A stretch of DNA of 64,000 nucleotides, taken from NCBI RefSeq assembly GCF_905475345.1, contig NC_066608.1, positions 3,633,501-3,697,500 of the forward strand. Reading direction: 5' to 3'. The position numbers were made by a program, and so were the translations under genes. This DNA comes from Vespula vulgaris. Taxonomy: Eukaryota > Arthropoda > Insecta > Hymenoptera > Vespidae. Numbering within the stretch: the stretch's first letter is position 1; each line of letters begins with the position of its first letter. The notes under the pieces are model-generated. The model saw nothing but the letters and a program-made list of their open reading frames with translations. It made no database searches and was not told the DNA's origin. Below are positions 13,955 through 26,774 of this stretch, piece after piece.

Positions 13955-16146
13955 ATCCTCAACGTGAATCACGCATGTTTCTTTCGCATTTATTGTGCGT
14001 GACGCGTTCACGTGCACGTCAAGGGTGGAACGGAAGAGTGGTATCGTACTGACTGAAGGGAGGATGGCTGGTTCTCTGCCACTAAAGAAATATCGTTTTT
14101 CTTCTATCGACTCGCTTACGCTTATTTCCCGATCGAGAGATCGCGATCGCGACGGCTCATGTTTCATGGAAGATTCTTAGAATCGAGCAGCGAAAAACAC
14201 ATGCTATTTCTAGTCTACGTGAGTCTTTCGCCATTGCATCCGTCGATCTCGATTATCTCCTTTCTAATAAATAGACGAAAAGAAAATATGTCATTGAACA
14301 AACTTATCCTCTCGCAAATTTTTATTTACCAGAAATGCTACTGTTAAGACGCGTCAAATAAATAACAACGTGACACTTGGATAAACCAAACTACAGTGCA
14401 TCACGAGCTTGTATTTTCAAGATAATGAAGACAAAGCTAATCTCGATATTGATCTTCCTCAATATACTTCACAAAGTTCATTTTATGACGTATTTATCGC
14501 ATTATTATATATCCTATAAATTATTAAATTCACTCAACAAATTATACGAGAAAATATACTGTTCTATTATTTCGTAATTAACGTTAAGGATATATTTATC
14601 TATTAAATTTTCTTTATATAAACTTTATGATATATTTTATAAAATAATATATACCTAGTGTTTTCATTTGTATATTCCTAAAAATCAACAATGTAAACAA
14701 TTCGTAAAGTGAAATATGGGAAAGCTTCGTATTTTGTATTTCAAATTTCTCCCGATAAAAATAGACACTGGTTTAACGGTTCGTTTTAAAACGCGGAATT
14801 AAATAGATTAATGCGAAACAAAGATAGCCAATGCACCGTAAGGAGTCGGCACGGTTTCTTCTTTCACGTCGCTTACAAGAAAATCTTGTTTACGATGACC
14901 TACGGGGTTCTATTTTGATCGCGGAAACGTTTCTCTTGTGAAATAGAAGCGTGTTCGCGGCCATTGACGCGAAACGATAGGAAAACATCGGATCGCACGT
15001 CGATCGCTCTCGCGGTGTCCAGTGCCAAGGCCTACTTTACTATCTTTTTTCGCTCGTCGAGTTCTAATTCATCGTTGTTGTCGACGTCAAGTGAAATCCG
15101 TGATATCTCGAAAACTCGAAAATAAATGCTACTGAAATAAATTTTGTGGTTTAGAAATAAATTTTCCAAAAATCTCCCTTGTTTTTGAATTTTCATCCTT
15201 TACGGATACTACGAATATATGTATTGCACAACAACGTATGTACCTATAATACATACATACGGTGAATTCTCATATAACACAATAATAGTATTCTTGTAGT
15301 ATTCGTATACCACGGTAAGAAGAATTCGTATAAAAGAATTCGTATATACATCAAAATTCACATTTTTCTAATTTTTTTTACAGTTTTCGTAATTAATATT
15401 TAATAATTTCTTTGTCGTGTTTATACTCAATTATATTATGTTTTAAATAAATTTAAAAGTATTTTAAATTATTTTTGAAACTGAAAGTACTTTTTAATCA
15501 AATTTGAAAAAGTAAATAAATTTAAAAGTCGGATATTTTAGATAAATTTGAAAACATTTGTTTTTCAAACCTAGGTTGGAGAAAAACTTTAAGAAAAAAA
15601 CATTATTATTCACATAACACGTTTTCATATAACACGTATGTGCTGTCATTACAGATTTATGCGCAATTAGAAAGAAAATTCTAAACAGTAACGTGAATAT
15701 TTCTCAAATAATCATCGTAAAACGGTGTTCTACATACACTGTAAGTACGTTGAAAGTTAATTGGATTGAAGTTGCGATAATAATTAATTTGTGAGAAAAA
15801 TGTCAGTAAAAGAGAGAATGCGAGGTGAGCGAGATAAAAGTAGATACATACATATAGGATAAAATATATAATACTACGGGAGTATTTTGATGCTAACGAG
15901 TATTCCATGATCGTGAGCATTTTATAATAATATAAACCTTCTTTTATACGATCTAAAATTCCTGATAATCTTACGCTTAATTTGATCATAATGAAAAATT
16001 TTGCGATATTTAAAGTATTCTCTAAAAAATTCTCAATAATTCGCCATACGTATAAACACTTATGATAGCATCCGCTATATTTCTTAATTATTTATTTATC
16101 GATAAGACACTCCTGATGATCGTGCCAAAAAATGATTAGTATCGGC

Positions 16147-16177
<31 letters not shown>
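16147..16177. repeat. (AG)n microsatellite
   Basis: About 14 AG units, one interruption. Confidence 0.92.
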
Positions 16178-16178
<1 letters not shown>

Positions 16179-18289
16179 AGAGAAGGAAAAAAAACGCATA
16201 CTACGTTTAAATCGCAGAGTGCATCGTTTCCAAGAAATTTGCGGCAAGTGGGAACAAAAGCAATGAAGAAAATGCTCCTCAATTGACCTTGAGGAATATC
16301 ACTTTCTACCAGAGAATCCGTTTTACATGTATGTGTGTACTATTCTTGTTTTCGGATGACACGTTGGATATGTGCTTTCCTGAGGACACGACGAGCGGAT
16401 GCTTTGTTTGGGTCCGCGATTGGCTGCACGACCGCGACGAAGGAACGGAAGACTCATAAAATAAAGAAAGCAAGCAAGCAAACAAGACAGCGACCTGACT
16501 AAACCTGAAAACGACGAATACTTGAAGGCCTCTTCAAGAACCTTATATATTATATATACGTATGTCCGTATAAATATTTATTTGCTTTGTCATTTTTTTT
16601 CCTTTTATTATCGTTAATATACGAGCCAATTCATTCCCAAGAGTATCTTTTAATTAATTTCGAAAAAATATTCTTTGAAGAACGATTCGTACGATCATTA
16701 ATAATATGATCGTGCTAATGAAGATGTTTCAAAGGCCGATTATTGTTAGCAAGATAGAAGAATCCGTCGGGACTAACATATGTAAGAAGAAATGAAAGTA
16801 TGACGCGAACGCGGACAATGCCATAACGGATTTACGTAATAGCCCATCGCAAACATGTGCGAACGATGTCGAGGCCGTGGATATAACGTGCGAGTTCCTC
16901 ATTTAATTAATCGCCGAATGAGCTAAATGATGATCGAAAAGATTTGTTAAATGTTTGATACGATAAAATTCCTTGTGTGATTGGACGTCGATGAGATTTT
17001 TCGTTTCGTAGATCTATATTATGATCCACAAAAAAAGCATCATTCGTATTTGATATTTGAACTTATCGATTCGGAAGCAGCGCAACGAGTCCATCGTTGT
17101 AATGTCCTTGATACCACAAAAGGATGTTAAATTACGTAGGAAATACCAAGGCTATTAATTGCATCTCGGACCTTGAAATCATAATAATTATAGGGGAAGT
17201 GAAATTTAGCGATACGTGCTGTTATTTCTCTTTGAAAAAGTTCTCGTAGTTGATATTGTGGTAGCAATTATTGTATACTATTCGTATCTGTAGAAAAATA
17301 GAACGGTGAAAGCGATCGTACAAAAATATCACATCGATATATCGCTTCGAAGATAATAAAAAGAAAATATTAATTGGCTTCTGTTTGCAAATCTTCTTAC
17401 AATAAGTTTCTATTTATTTAAGTTGAAACTACTATACGTTGAAACTATTAATTATCAGTAATTAATATTAAAAAGTCATGATAATTATACATCTCTTTTC
17501 TTTTTCGCTAATGGGTATTCTCTAATGAAAATGTTTGTTACCGAATATCGAATACCGAATTCGTAGGTTATATACAAATTTTTAAATAATTTAATTTTAA
17601 GATGAAATGAAACAGATTTTGAGTATCATTGGTAAACGAAATATATATGATGAATTTACAATATCTCGGAGAGTCAAATCTGTTCACATATTTTTCAGTA
17701 TACATAGTTATATTTTAATGGGAATAATTTAATAAAAATATTTTTCAATGTGTATAATCGATTGCAAGATGTTATTAAACAAAACGAATAAGCTAGCAAA
17801 TATTACAAAAATCTTTTTATTGTTAATAAATAATAAATGTATATTTATAATATTTTGGTAACATACGAATTCTATATTCATACCACTTATAAATATTATC
17901 AAAGATAGTATACATTTTTATTAAAAAGAGAAATATTATGGTTTTCTTATCTACACGTAATAAATTATCATAATAAAAAAGTATCTCACAATTTTTGACA
18001 TTTTCTTTACAATCTGTTAGAATATAAGATAGATACTACTGTGCGGTCCGAATATTAAAGAGTTACTCACCATATATTCAATCACGATCTCAGCGTTTCG
18101 CGTCCGAAAGTTTGTTCTTGGGTAGAACGAGGTGCGGAGACGCGGTTGCTTTGACGTGCACTAAAAAAGATCTGTCTCGAATTTTATCTTTATTGATAAA
18201 TTTTGTTTTTCTTTTTGGTGTGTCGTACTAAAAATGCTATTTGTTGAGTTACTCGGTTCTTACTTGTGGTTTATAAAAGTTTATAAACG

Positions 18290-18365
18290 TGTTTGAGAGT
18301 AACCAAGAATAACTGACGAATAATCCAGAGTAACTTAAAAGTAACTGAGAATAACTGACGAGTAT
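18290..18365. repeat. Short degenerate tandem repeat of AGTAAC / AGAATAACTGACGA units
   Basis: The word AGAATAACTGACGA occurs twice about 42 bp apart, and AGTAACY-type words recur between and around them, so the block is built of a degenerate short unit. Confidence 0.6.
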
Positions 18366-19261
18366 GCCCTCAGCTGTGCAGTAAGTCATCTGGTCCTTAC
18401 TTTTCTTAGAGACGCGAAGGTGGAACGTAATAAAACAGTGCAATCTAATTGGTTGCTGAATTCAAAAAAAAAACTCTGCCTTTATGATCATAAACAAAGA
18501 CGTATTCCTGGGTAAACATACAAAGTGCAGATAACGTCATGACTAAACTGCGAATATTTATGCACTTAAAATATGTTGAAATATACAAATAACATAAGTG
18601 AAATATGAAAATATAATATATATGAACGTATGCAGTAATATAGAAACATATGCAAAAATATGTGAGATCTGTAATAAGTTTACTTTTTTAATATTGTCTC
18701 AGATATGATGCGCTGCTTTGCAAAATACTGCTGCATTCAACACGAAGAGGTGCTTTCACAAATATTATTTTTTTAACCGAAGATATAAAATTATTTACTA
18801 ACATAAAAAGGAGACGCAACCCAAATGCAAATCCATTTAATCCTTGTGCTGCACATTTTACATGAATCAGATTTACTTTATCAAATAGAATATAATTTTT
18901 TATCAATTTTTATCATGAAAGCGATCTGACATTAGCAGTAATGACTCATAACTGCTCGAGTTTAGAACGAATATTTTTCATCCTGTCCTTGTTTGCTGTC
19001 CAAATATTTCATGGTGAATATCTCTCATTTCAAAAATTTTCAAAAAAGAAAACAAACTTTACTCGATAGCTCCTTTCCACTGGATATCTCTTAGATATTT
19101 TACGAATTTAAATCATTTTATTTCGAAACTACTTCTAGACATACGGTCAGCAAATATATTGTCGTCCTGATAACTCTTATGGCTAAATTAAATTGGTCTT
19201 AACTCGATGTTATCGTTAATAATTACACAATACACAATAAGTATAAATTTAACTCACTAAC

Positions 19262-19391
19262 CAACATCGACGATGTGTTGAAGAGTTGGGAAACGTCTCT
19301 TAACCCTCAGCGAGATCCTCTGAAGGGTGATAACATAGGCCAAAACGGCATACCTCACGATATTCCGCCTCATCAGTCGTCCTCTCTCGTC
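19262..19391 (-). CDS. Best: Bestrophin, coding exon 4 (residues 119-161 plus one base); last exon found
   Basis: After a TTTTAG acceptor the exon reads DERGRLMRRNIVRYA in phase 0, continues through a helical stretch and ends RVKRRFPTLQHIVDV plus a G before GTTAGT. Bestrophins have DExGRxxRRTxxRY...KRFPxxxxLVxxG here, so identity and order fit exactly. An alternative donor, GTGAGT, lies four bases further on (exon end 19258). GTTAGT is preferred because it leaves phase 1, so that the Gly codon usual in the family can be completed by the next exon. The cytosolic domains, the aperture region and the acidic Ca-binding cluster lie in later exons that I did not find. Paralogue assignment within insect bestrophins is open. 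Confidence 0.93.
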
Positions 19392-22300
19392 CTAAAACAC
19401 ATAAATCGTTGACCTCGATCAAAATGATGATTCATATCTATATGTGCAATCGTTGTTTCGTACGAGCGACCCTCACATACTTATTTATCGGCAATGTATA
19501 TACCTTGTCCGAAAATTGCACGTTGTTCTCAAGGTATAAATAGTTGATTGAACTATCACGATTCGCAAGAAAATTAATTATTGTGGGATATTGTATAGTA
19601 ATTACAAGTAAAACAGCTGAGAAGATGTAATACTTGATTTCGAGGGTTTTGATGTTGGGTTGAATGTATCAGATAATTTGATTTCACAAGGTTGTGTTGT
19701 AACAAGTATTCAAGATTGAGTGAACTACTCACAGTTCCTAAGTTAGAGGGAAAGCTTGTTTTATTATTGAGAAAAATGAATTCTTTCTAATTGATCTCTG
19801 CGAGAATTTATGTTTTGTAATAAGATATGTTTTGACCAATAACATGAAATCGATTGCTTATCTAGATAATATTCGTAATAAACTATTTTATTACATTTAT
19901 CAGTTAATATATTTAAAGCTACAACAATTATGAATAATAATCATACTTTTATAAAAATTAATCTCTTGTGATTAATTACATAAGATATTTTAAGCTGTTT
20001 ATTAATTAACTAAATAAGTGTAAAATACAACTGAATATCTTATATACTTATATTCAATAATTTATTAAAACAAACGATAATTTCAATTATATAATTATTT
20101 ATGAATTTATAATTTATTCACTTTCCAAAGTTTCCAAAAATTCATCTGTTTTTGAATCGATATTGGCTTTAGGATGCAGATTCTTCTAAAAGATACAATA
20201 TGTTTGATGTGTACAACTCACTATATCTTAGTTACAAGTGACATAAGTGATTAAAGAAAAAAGGTATCAAGTAACGAACGTATCATTCATGCTTTCATGT
20301 TCTGTTCTGTAAGAATCAACTAAACGGCGCTCGATACAAATGGAAATATTTTGATTTACGACATCTGTCACTAACTACAATATGACACAATTTATAGGAA
20401 ATGAATCGCTTGATACAATGCTATAAGAAAAGACACCATTGATCACTAATATCATTTTGTAATTCTACGTAAAAGTGAAATAAATCGGCACAATTCTTAA
20501 ATTTAATTTAAACTAAATTATAAATTAAAAAACAATTATCTTATAAAATAATGCAATATAACTTTACTGCATCTTGAAGTACATATCTTACGAAAAAATA
20601 TACAGCAGAAGCCAAAAAAATATGATACTAATTGACTGTGGAACACAAAATTATGTTTTCTTTGTGATTTTAGAATTTTTAAGAAATTAAAATTGTGTTA
20701 ACCTATAAAACATATCTTACGATAAAACTTTGAATACGTACAAACGATACGTGGAACGATAAACTTTAAATACGTACAACAGTTATTAGACTTTATAAAA
20801 TTAATCTACAGGTATGTTTTCGTTTTAAATAGATCTGCTACAGTAATTTGCAATAAAAATTAAAAAATTTTATGACGATCATCAAAATGATATTTGCCCA
20901 GTTAAATTAGCGATTCGTCAAATTGTCGATTGTATAATGACATATCGACGTGCACGAACTGGAAATTATTTAGGGATATTATCATAGTTTGCTTTTTAAA
21001 GAAAAAAAATGTAACGAATGTTTTAGATTAAGAGTCTTACAACCCGATCGTTTCGATAATTAGTCCAAGTCTCGGTATAAATAATCCATACTAAAAAACA
21101 TAAGTTATACAATATGTTTCATTTAATTCGAACACTTGAAATATCTCTGCTGCATTCAATGACATAAAATGCTATTTCGGAAAGAAATAAATCAATTCAA
21201 AAAGAACGAAGTTTTAACAAACATATATTTTTTTCTTTTTAATTAATTTAATATATATTTATGACCACATAGATAATCTTGAAATCTCGACAAAGATAAA
21301 TCCAAAAGAAATTTTGTGTCTTATCAAAATGTTGATTTATTCTCATTAAGAAATCGTTTTCTGTCGTCGAAAACAAAGGAGATATTTCATATGGCAGAAT
21401 TACTTATGTGAGTTTTTGAAAATTTCAATGACATCGATGTAAATTTAAGCGCAAATTTGAAAGGAGGGGGAGGAAAAAGTGGTAAGAAAAAGTACCTTCC
21501 TTCGGGGCGCATCGAGAAGGCACGGATCTTGTTCGAAAAAAAACTCCGCTTCCTCGGTTGAACAAATGCAAGACACGTTTTCAGGACTCTCACGGCACTT
21601 TCCCCTCGTTCTCTCGTCGGGAACGACGCCCACGAATCTTCATCGTCGACGACGTACGATTTTCGATCGCGATTTCGATCGATCGAAGAAAAGTGTCCGA
21701 TAAAACCGATCCTTTCATTTTTTCCTTTTCGATTTTTCCTTTCATTTTTCAAATAAATATCTTTTCTAACGTCGTTTAGTAATCCTATCTCACGTTTTGT
21801 AATAGGTCGATGGCACCGGCACGATGTGGAAGACTCGATCACCCAACGGAATAACAATCCAATCGGAAATCTCGAGGATTCGAGTCTTGAAATTGTTCTT
21901 CGTATGTATGAAGGCTCTTCTCGGCGAGTCACGCGCGCGATAGTTCGAATCGATTTCCGTGGAATGTATTGGCTCGATAGATCGCCGATCGATTTATCAT
22001 CATCGATGAGAAACTTCTTATACGTCGTCTCTTATTTCCTTCCTACCTTCTGTTTGTTGCCTCTCCTTACGATTCAACGTCGCATAGCTATGAGATAAAG
22101 CGTTTTATACCTTCGACCACGTATTTTCGGTATAATGTATGTGCTAGACGCAGGAAGAAAGTTGTCGGAAGTCAAATTTTTGAGAGGCTCTCATAACACG
22201 TGCGCGGTAAACGTTACGCGAGCCACGTGCTGATCTAGAACGATCTGCTCATACGATGAACGAGGAAGAAAGTTGCTCACTTTCGTACGACGATATCATC

Positions 22301-22690
22301 GAAAGTTGGTACAGTCTTGGAAATACAGACGATCGATAGATCCTTCGTTCGATATTTTCGTTACAATTATCATTATCGAACAGAAAAGAAAAGAAAAACC
22401 TTTCTGGTAGAAATATATATAATTTTTTATAATTACATTTATAGTTCCTTCTAATTACTATTACGTCTTATTTATCTATCATTATCTGTACACCTGTAAA
22501 ATCATTATCTATCATTATTCTTAAATTCTATTATGTTTGTTGAAATATATCTTTCGAATATATATAGTACATCAAAACTATTAATAAATTATTCTTATTA
22601 TTGGAATAAAAGACAACTATTCTTAGAAGATATATTATGTATTTCTTGAATTATCATAGTAGCCTTTTGATATTATATATACATACATAC

Positions 22691-22712
22691 ACATATATAT
22701 ATATATATATAC
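22691..22712. repeat. (AT)n microsatellite
   Basis: About ten AT units flanked by ACAT repeats. Confidence 0.9.
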
Positions 22713-23330
22713 ACAAAAGTAATCGATAGTATTTGTAAGGAAAAAAAAAGATTGAAAAATATTGTCACGTGGTCGATAAGAGAAATTGATTCACACATCG
22801 TCGCGCGTCGTCCTACTTTCATATTTAATTTCACTGCACTTATGTCTCCTCTTTTTCACGCATCCTTGAGGTCAATCCTTATATCCTCCTCTTTTTATCT
22901 TTCTCTTTCTTTTTGGTTATTCTTGATCTATAAAGAAGTACGTTGCGGAGCGACATATGCCTCCTTATCCTCGGAATTCTGCGACTTATCGTCGTGCGTG
23001 TAAAAATGCCCGGCTTGGCAGCTTGGAAACGATCCTCCGACTATGTAAAGGTGGGAGTCGTACCATCCTCCTGGCCTCGGGTCTTGCATTCCAATTAGAT
23101 TTCAATGAAAGGAACGTTCTAAGCTATGCTCGACCGCTGCTACCCACGAGACGTGGCTCATTCACAAATCGAGTACTTTGTATTACGCGATTACTCGCGA
23201 GCGCGCGTTCGTAATCGTGTCGCTAAATCCTCTTTCTTTAGACCAATTGGTAGGACCCGCTCTCCTTTCTCTCGGAATTAATAATGAAATTATTTTATTT
23301 TTTATCAGCCTGTATTATATACCTCATATA

Positions 23331-23640
23331 TTTTCCTTTTCTGTATGAATAATGTAAAGAAGTATTATCGAGTTATCAAGATTGTATTACCTTTAAAATA
23401 GTTCCTATTACAATTTCTAATTTTTTTATAAATTTTTAAGCAAACTGATATTACCTTTATCTTATATTACTAATATAATGACTTTTTTTTTAATCTATAC
23501 GTATACTCCATTTTCTTTTCCTTTTCTTTATGAATAATATAAAGAATTAAGTTATCAAGATCGTTTCACTTTTAAAATAGTTTCTATTATAATTTCTTAT
23601 TTTTTTATCAATTTTTAAACGAACCAATATCGTATACTAT
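23331..23640. repeat. Tandem duplication with a 185-bp period in intron 3
   Basis: Copy 1 begins TTTTCCTTTTCTGTATGAAT at 23331 and copy 2 begins TTTTCCTTTTCTTTATGAAT at 23516. Both continue through GTTATCAAGAT, TTTAAAATAGTT and AATTTTTAA in the same order. Divergence is moderate, so the duplication is old. Confidence 0.85.
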
Positions 23641-24039
23641 AACTTAATGTTTGAAACATTTGCTATTACTTCTTCAATTAATTTGTCATTAACCTTTTTA
23701 TAACATCGTATAAAAGATTAAAGAAAGTATTTATGTATTATTACATTTTTTGTTAATAAAAAAAACTAAATTATTCAATTTAATTAAATAATGATTTCTG
23801 GTAAACTTATTATATATTTCATAAACCTTAAAAATATACAAATATTCAATATACATTAATTGATAAATTAATATGAAACAATTTACGGTAAATCTACTTG
23901 TATAAAAATGAAAATATAAAATAAAACACTGTATATTTGAATTATCATCGACTAGGATAAATTTATCAATAAATTACATCAATCGTATAGAATTCTTTCA
24001 AATGCTTACAGCACGCACAAAGATGTAATTTTACACGTC

Positions 24040-24092
24040 TACACACACACATATATATATATGTATGTATGTATGTATGTATGCATGTATAT
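24040..24092. repeat. Compound (AC)n-(AT)n-(GTAT)n microsatellite
   Basis: Short AC run, short AT run, then about seven GTAT units with one C interruption. Confidence 0.92.
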
Positions 24093-24594
24093 AATCTTCC
24101 TTGTTTATTTAATACATTTATTATTAGACATCATTTACAGTAAATAATTAAAAAGAAAAGAACTTGTGATGCGACATAGAATTGAAGCAACACAGTACGT
24201 ATTTGGCAATGCTCATCTATTCATCAATATTTATTACTCTACCTATTATAGATGTCAGGATCAATCTAAGAAGCAGAATATTTTGTAATTATAATAATTA
24301 GAAAATTTATCGTCAACGAAGAAAAATCATCAGACACATCTAGGATAGTCGAATAAAGTGTTTTATTAAATTCCACGGTAATTAACTTCTTCATAACGAT
24401 CATAAATCACATTTTCTACATCCTCGGCTGGCAAAATACGCTATCGTCGTGGTACGATCGCGAGCAGACGGCGCGGGCTGGTTTCACCGGTGGCGTTCCG
24501 CTTGGAAATCGTAGCATTCCAACGTTTTGCGGCAACGAAACGAAAGTAACGCGGCCGAAAGTGGAGAAGCGAAGGTAAGGAAAGAAGAGGAATG

Positions 24595-24601
<7 letters not shown>

Positions 24602-24639
<38 letters not shown>
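24602..24639. repeat. (AG)n microsatellite
   Basis: About 19 AG units inside a GC-richer patch of intron 3. Confidence 0.95.
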
Positions 24640-24642
<3 letters not shown>

Positions 24643-26409
24643 GTTAAGAGGGGTAGACGGAGGGGGGTGTTGCATAAGAAAACGTTTAAAAAGTTTAGAG
24701 GCGACCGGTCTGCTGTTCTTGCTCCGTTAACACAACATCCGCACTAGCGATGGGATCGAGCACATCGCGACCAGTAGATATCATTTCTTGCCTGTTCAAC
24801 TTCGATACTTGATAAATATTTACTAAGCGGAATGACTCTTGCTTTTTTTGCATACAAATAGTAATTTAATCATGTAAAATTGCCTATGGCTATATTCACA
24901 CCGTATCGCAATTCGAAGAAAAATATCTTTCTTATCTCAACTACACGAAGTTATTCAAATCTCTAACATAAATATATATACATTCATGGTTCCTCGTATG
25001 ATAATTCGATACCCAAACGTCAGTTTAGTTTTTTACTCTTTTTTATTTTCTTTTCTTTTATCCTAAACGTTTATCTCTTTAGTCGGAAACCATCTACAAT
25101 TCTAATAGAAAATATAGAGTACACATATACATATTTTTCTCTTTTATCTTATAATTCTAACCCCTTAAGTTTTTTAGATAACTGGGACTAGCGAAACTAT
25201 ACGAAATGTGAAAGTTAATGGTTTCATAGAAACACTGAATAAAGTCGATGAGATGAGTATATAAAAACGTTGAAGATATTTCGAATAATCAAGAATTTCT
25301 TTGTCGCAAATTTATCTAAGGAGAAATGATCGAAACTGAACGTAGATAAAATTTCAAATGCATTTCGGTCCCATCGCTGGATCCATTGTAAGGCAGCACT
25401 CAGCGTGCGTTTACCAGACGTTAGATAGATTATACGCGGAGGTGGTAGCGTCGGTGGTGCAACGGAGACCCGGTTTGGTCCGAAGGTTTGAGGAAGAAAG
25501 ATGTACATACCTATATCGCAGAGTTGGCGGTTCTCGAACGACGCGTAGGTTCGTCCTTCTTCTTTGATCACGATACATTGCACTTTCTCTCGGCCATTGT
25601 GTCATTGACCAGAGCTGAAAGCTCGCTCTCGATCAAGCATAAAGTTCAAAGTAGCGTGCTTCCCCGTTCATCCGATCAGCTGATAAACCCGATAGACTTC
25701 CAACTTGTCTATATTTTCTTCTTCTTATTTATATCGTCTGTTAAACTCGTTAACCATGGCAAAGGTTACGTATCAAACGTAGTAGTTTCGTTTCCTATTT
25801 TATATCTGATGGAATTCGTTCGATCGCAGTACTCGTTACTGTTGATTATTAGGATTTTCAGTAACTTATAAAGAACATGGATTGTTTTATGTGTGCCAAG
25901 GTTCATTCGAGATACGGGTGAATGGAATTCGTCTATTGACTGTTATAAAGAGTTGAACGATAGAAACGATACAAAAGTTACGGAGGAAGACAAACTCTTC
26001 TGCCGTTTCGTAGGATGCGTGTTAGTTCGGCGTAACCTTTTTTTTCACTTCTGGGCGTGGCCTGGCACGGCTGTTACCTACTTAGGTTAACGACACCGAA
26101 ACGTGTCACGGCAATTCATTAGCGTAATGAGACACAAGCGCAACATAGGCTCCCGACAGCTTGACTGCAAGGCTGCATCGATTATCGCGCGAACGACTTT
26201 ACTCATGGAAAAGGATGCGTTTCTATTTTCAAAGTGTTTTTCATTTTACTTTTTTTTCTTCTTTTTTTTCCTTTTCTCGAGCGTACCAGCATCGACTTCT
26301 TAGTTGCTCGAGGGCAACAATCCATTGGATTTAGACGATACGTCCAGCTCGGAGTGGCACTCCGAATACGGTCGGATGGACGTTTCTATTCATCGATTCG
26401 ATTTATGTC

Positions 26410-26411
<2 letters not shown>

Positions 26412-26455
<44 letters not shown>

Positions 26456-26458
26456 GAA
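26412..26458. repeat. (GA)n microsatellite close to bestrophin exon 3
   Basis: About 18 uninterrupted GA units, then a CAGA interruption and more GA. It lies about 150 bp past the exon 3 donor, inside intron 3. Confidence 0.95.
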
Positions 26459-26602
26459 GGGCGGAGTTGTACATCCTTCGGTCCTTCTGAGAATTTAACC
26501 TTAACTCTTTGAAAGACCTTTAGATCTTTCTTTTTCGATTCGATTCCTACGAGAGTGAGAACGAAAGATCGAGATATACAATAGCTGGTAGTTTCTACTT
26601 AC

Positions 26603-26774
26603 GTTTCCAGGAATGGCGGCGCTGATGAAGAGGGCCAGATTGTCCGGCCACGGTAAAAGCTTGTACTGCTCCCACCATCTCTTCACTACGAGACTCACGT
26701 AGAATCCCAGGACGAACGACATCGGAATCGACTCGCTCGAGTTCCCGAAATAATAGCGTATCTTTTCGAAGATT
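26603..26774 (-). CDS. Best: Bestrophin, coding exon 3 (residues 61-118, channel neck)
   Basis: The exon lies between a TTTTACAG acceptor and a GTAAGT donor and is 172 bp (one base plus 57 codons). It contains IPMSFVLGFYVSLVVKRWW and, further on, LPWPDNLALFISAAIPGN. This is the most conserved part of the family: transmembrane segment 2 with the neck residues, Ile-77, Phe-81 and Phe-85 in this numbering, equivalent to Ile-76, Phe-80 and Phe-84 of human BEST1. All three are kept, so a functional pore neck is likely. The RWWxQY and PWPD motifs are also intact. The exon ends on a complete codon (phase 0). No stop or frameshift is seen. Confidence 0.97.

Larger units (their letters stand above)
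476..19261. other. Non-coding stretch left of bestrophin exon 4 (intron 4 or 3' flank)
   Basis: No coding exon could be recognised on either strand. The continuation of the bestrophin gene must start here or beyond the window edge, so at least the right part is probably intron 4. GC-richer, CpG-containing patches occur at about 1940-2480, 4320-4860, 5080-5480, 6200-6700, 7940-8260, 8860-9130, 9540-9760, 10400-11300, 12060-12320, 13280-14170 and 14800-15080. The ORFs within them (up to 160 codons) are largely microsatellite-encoded or overlap one another. Confidence 0.6.
19392..26602 (-). other. Bestrophin intron 3 (about 7.2 kb)
   Basis: Phase 0 intron with GTAAGT donor and TTTTAG acceptor. 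It contains a 185-bp tandem duplication, AT, GTAT and AG microsatellites, and GC-richer patches at about 21440-22300, 22950-23260, 24410-24760 and 25350-25640. ORFs of up to 181 codons in these patches overlap on opposite strands and resemble no family I know. Confidence 0.9.

Noticed and set aside
21387..21932. 181-codon minus-strand ORF in intron 3
   Set aside because: It is the longest ORF in the window, but it has no recognisable domain, overlaps ORFs on the other strand, and Arg/Ser-rich frames are common in CpG-rich patches here.
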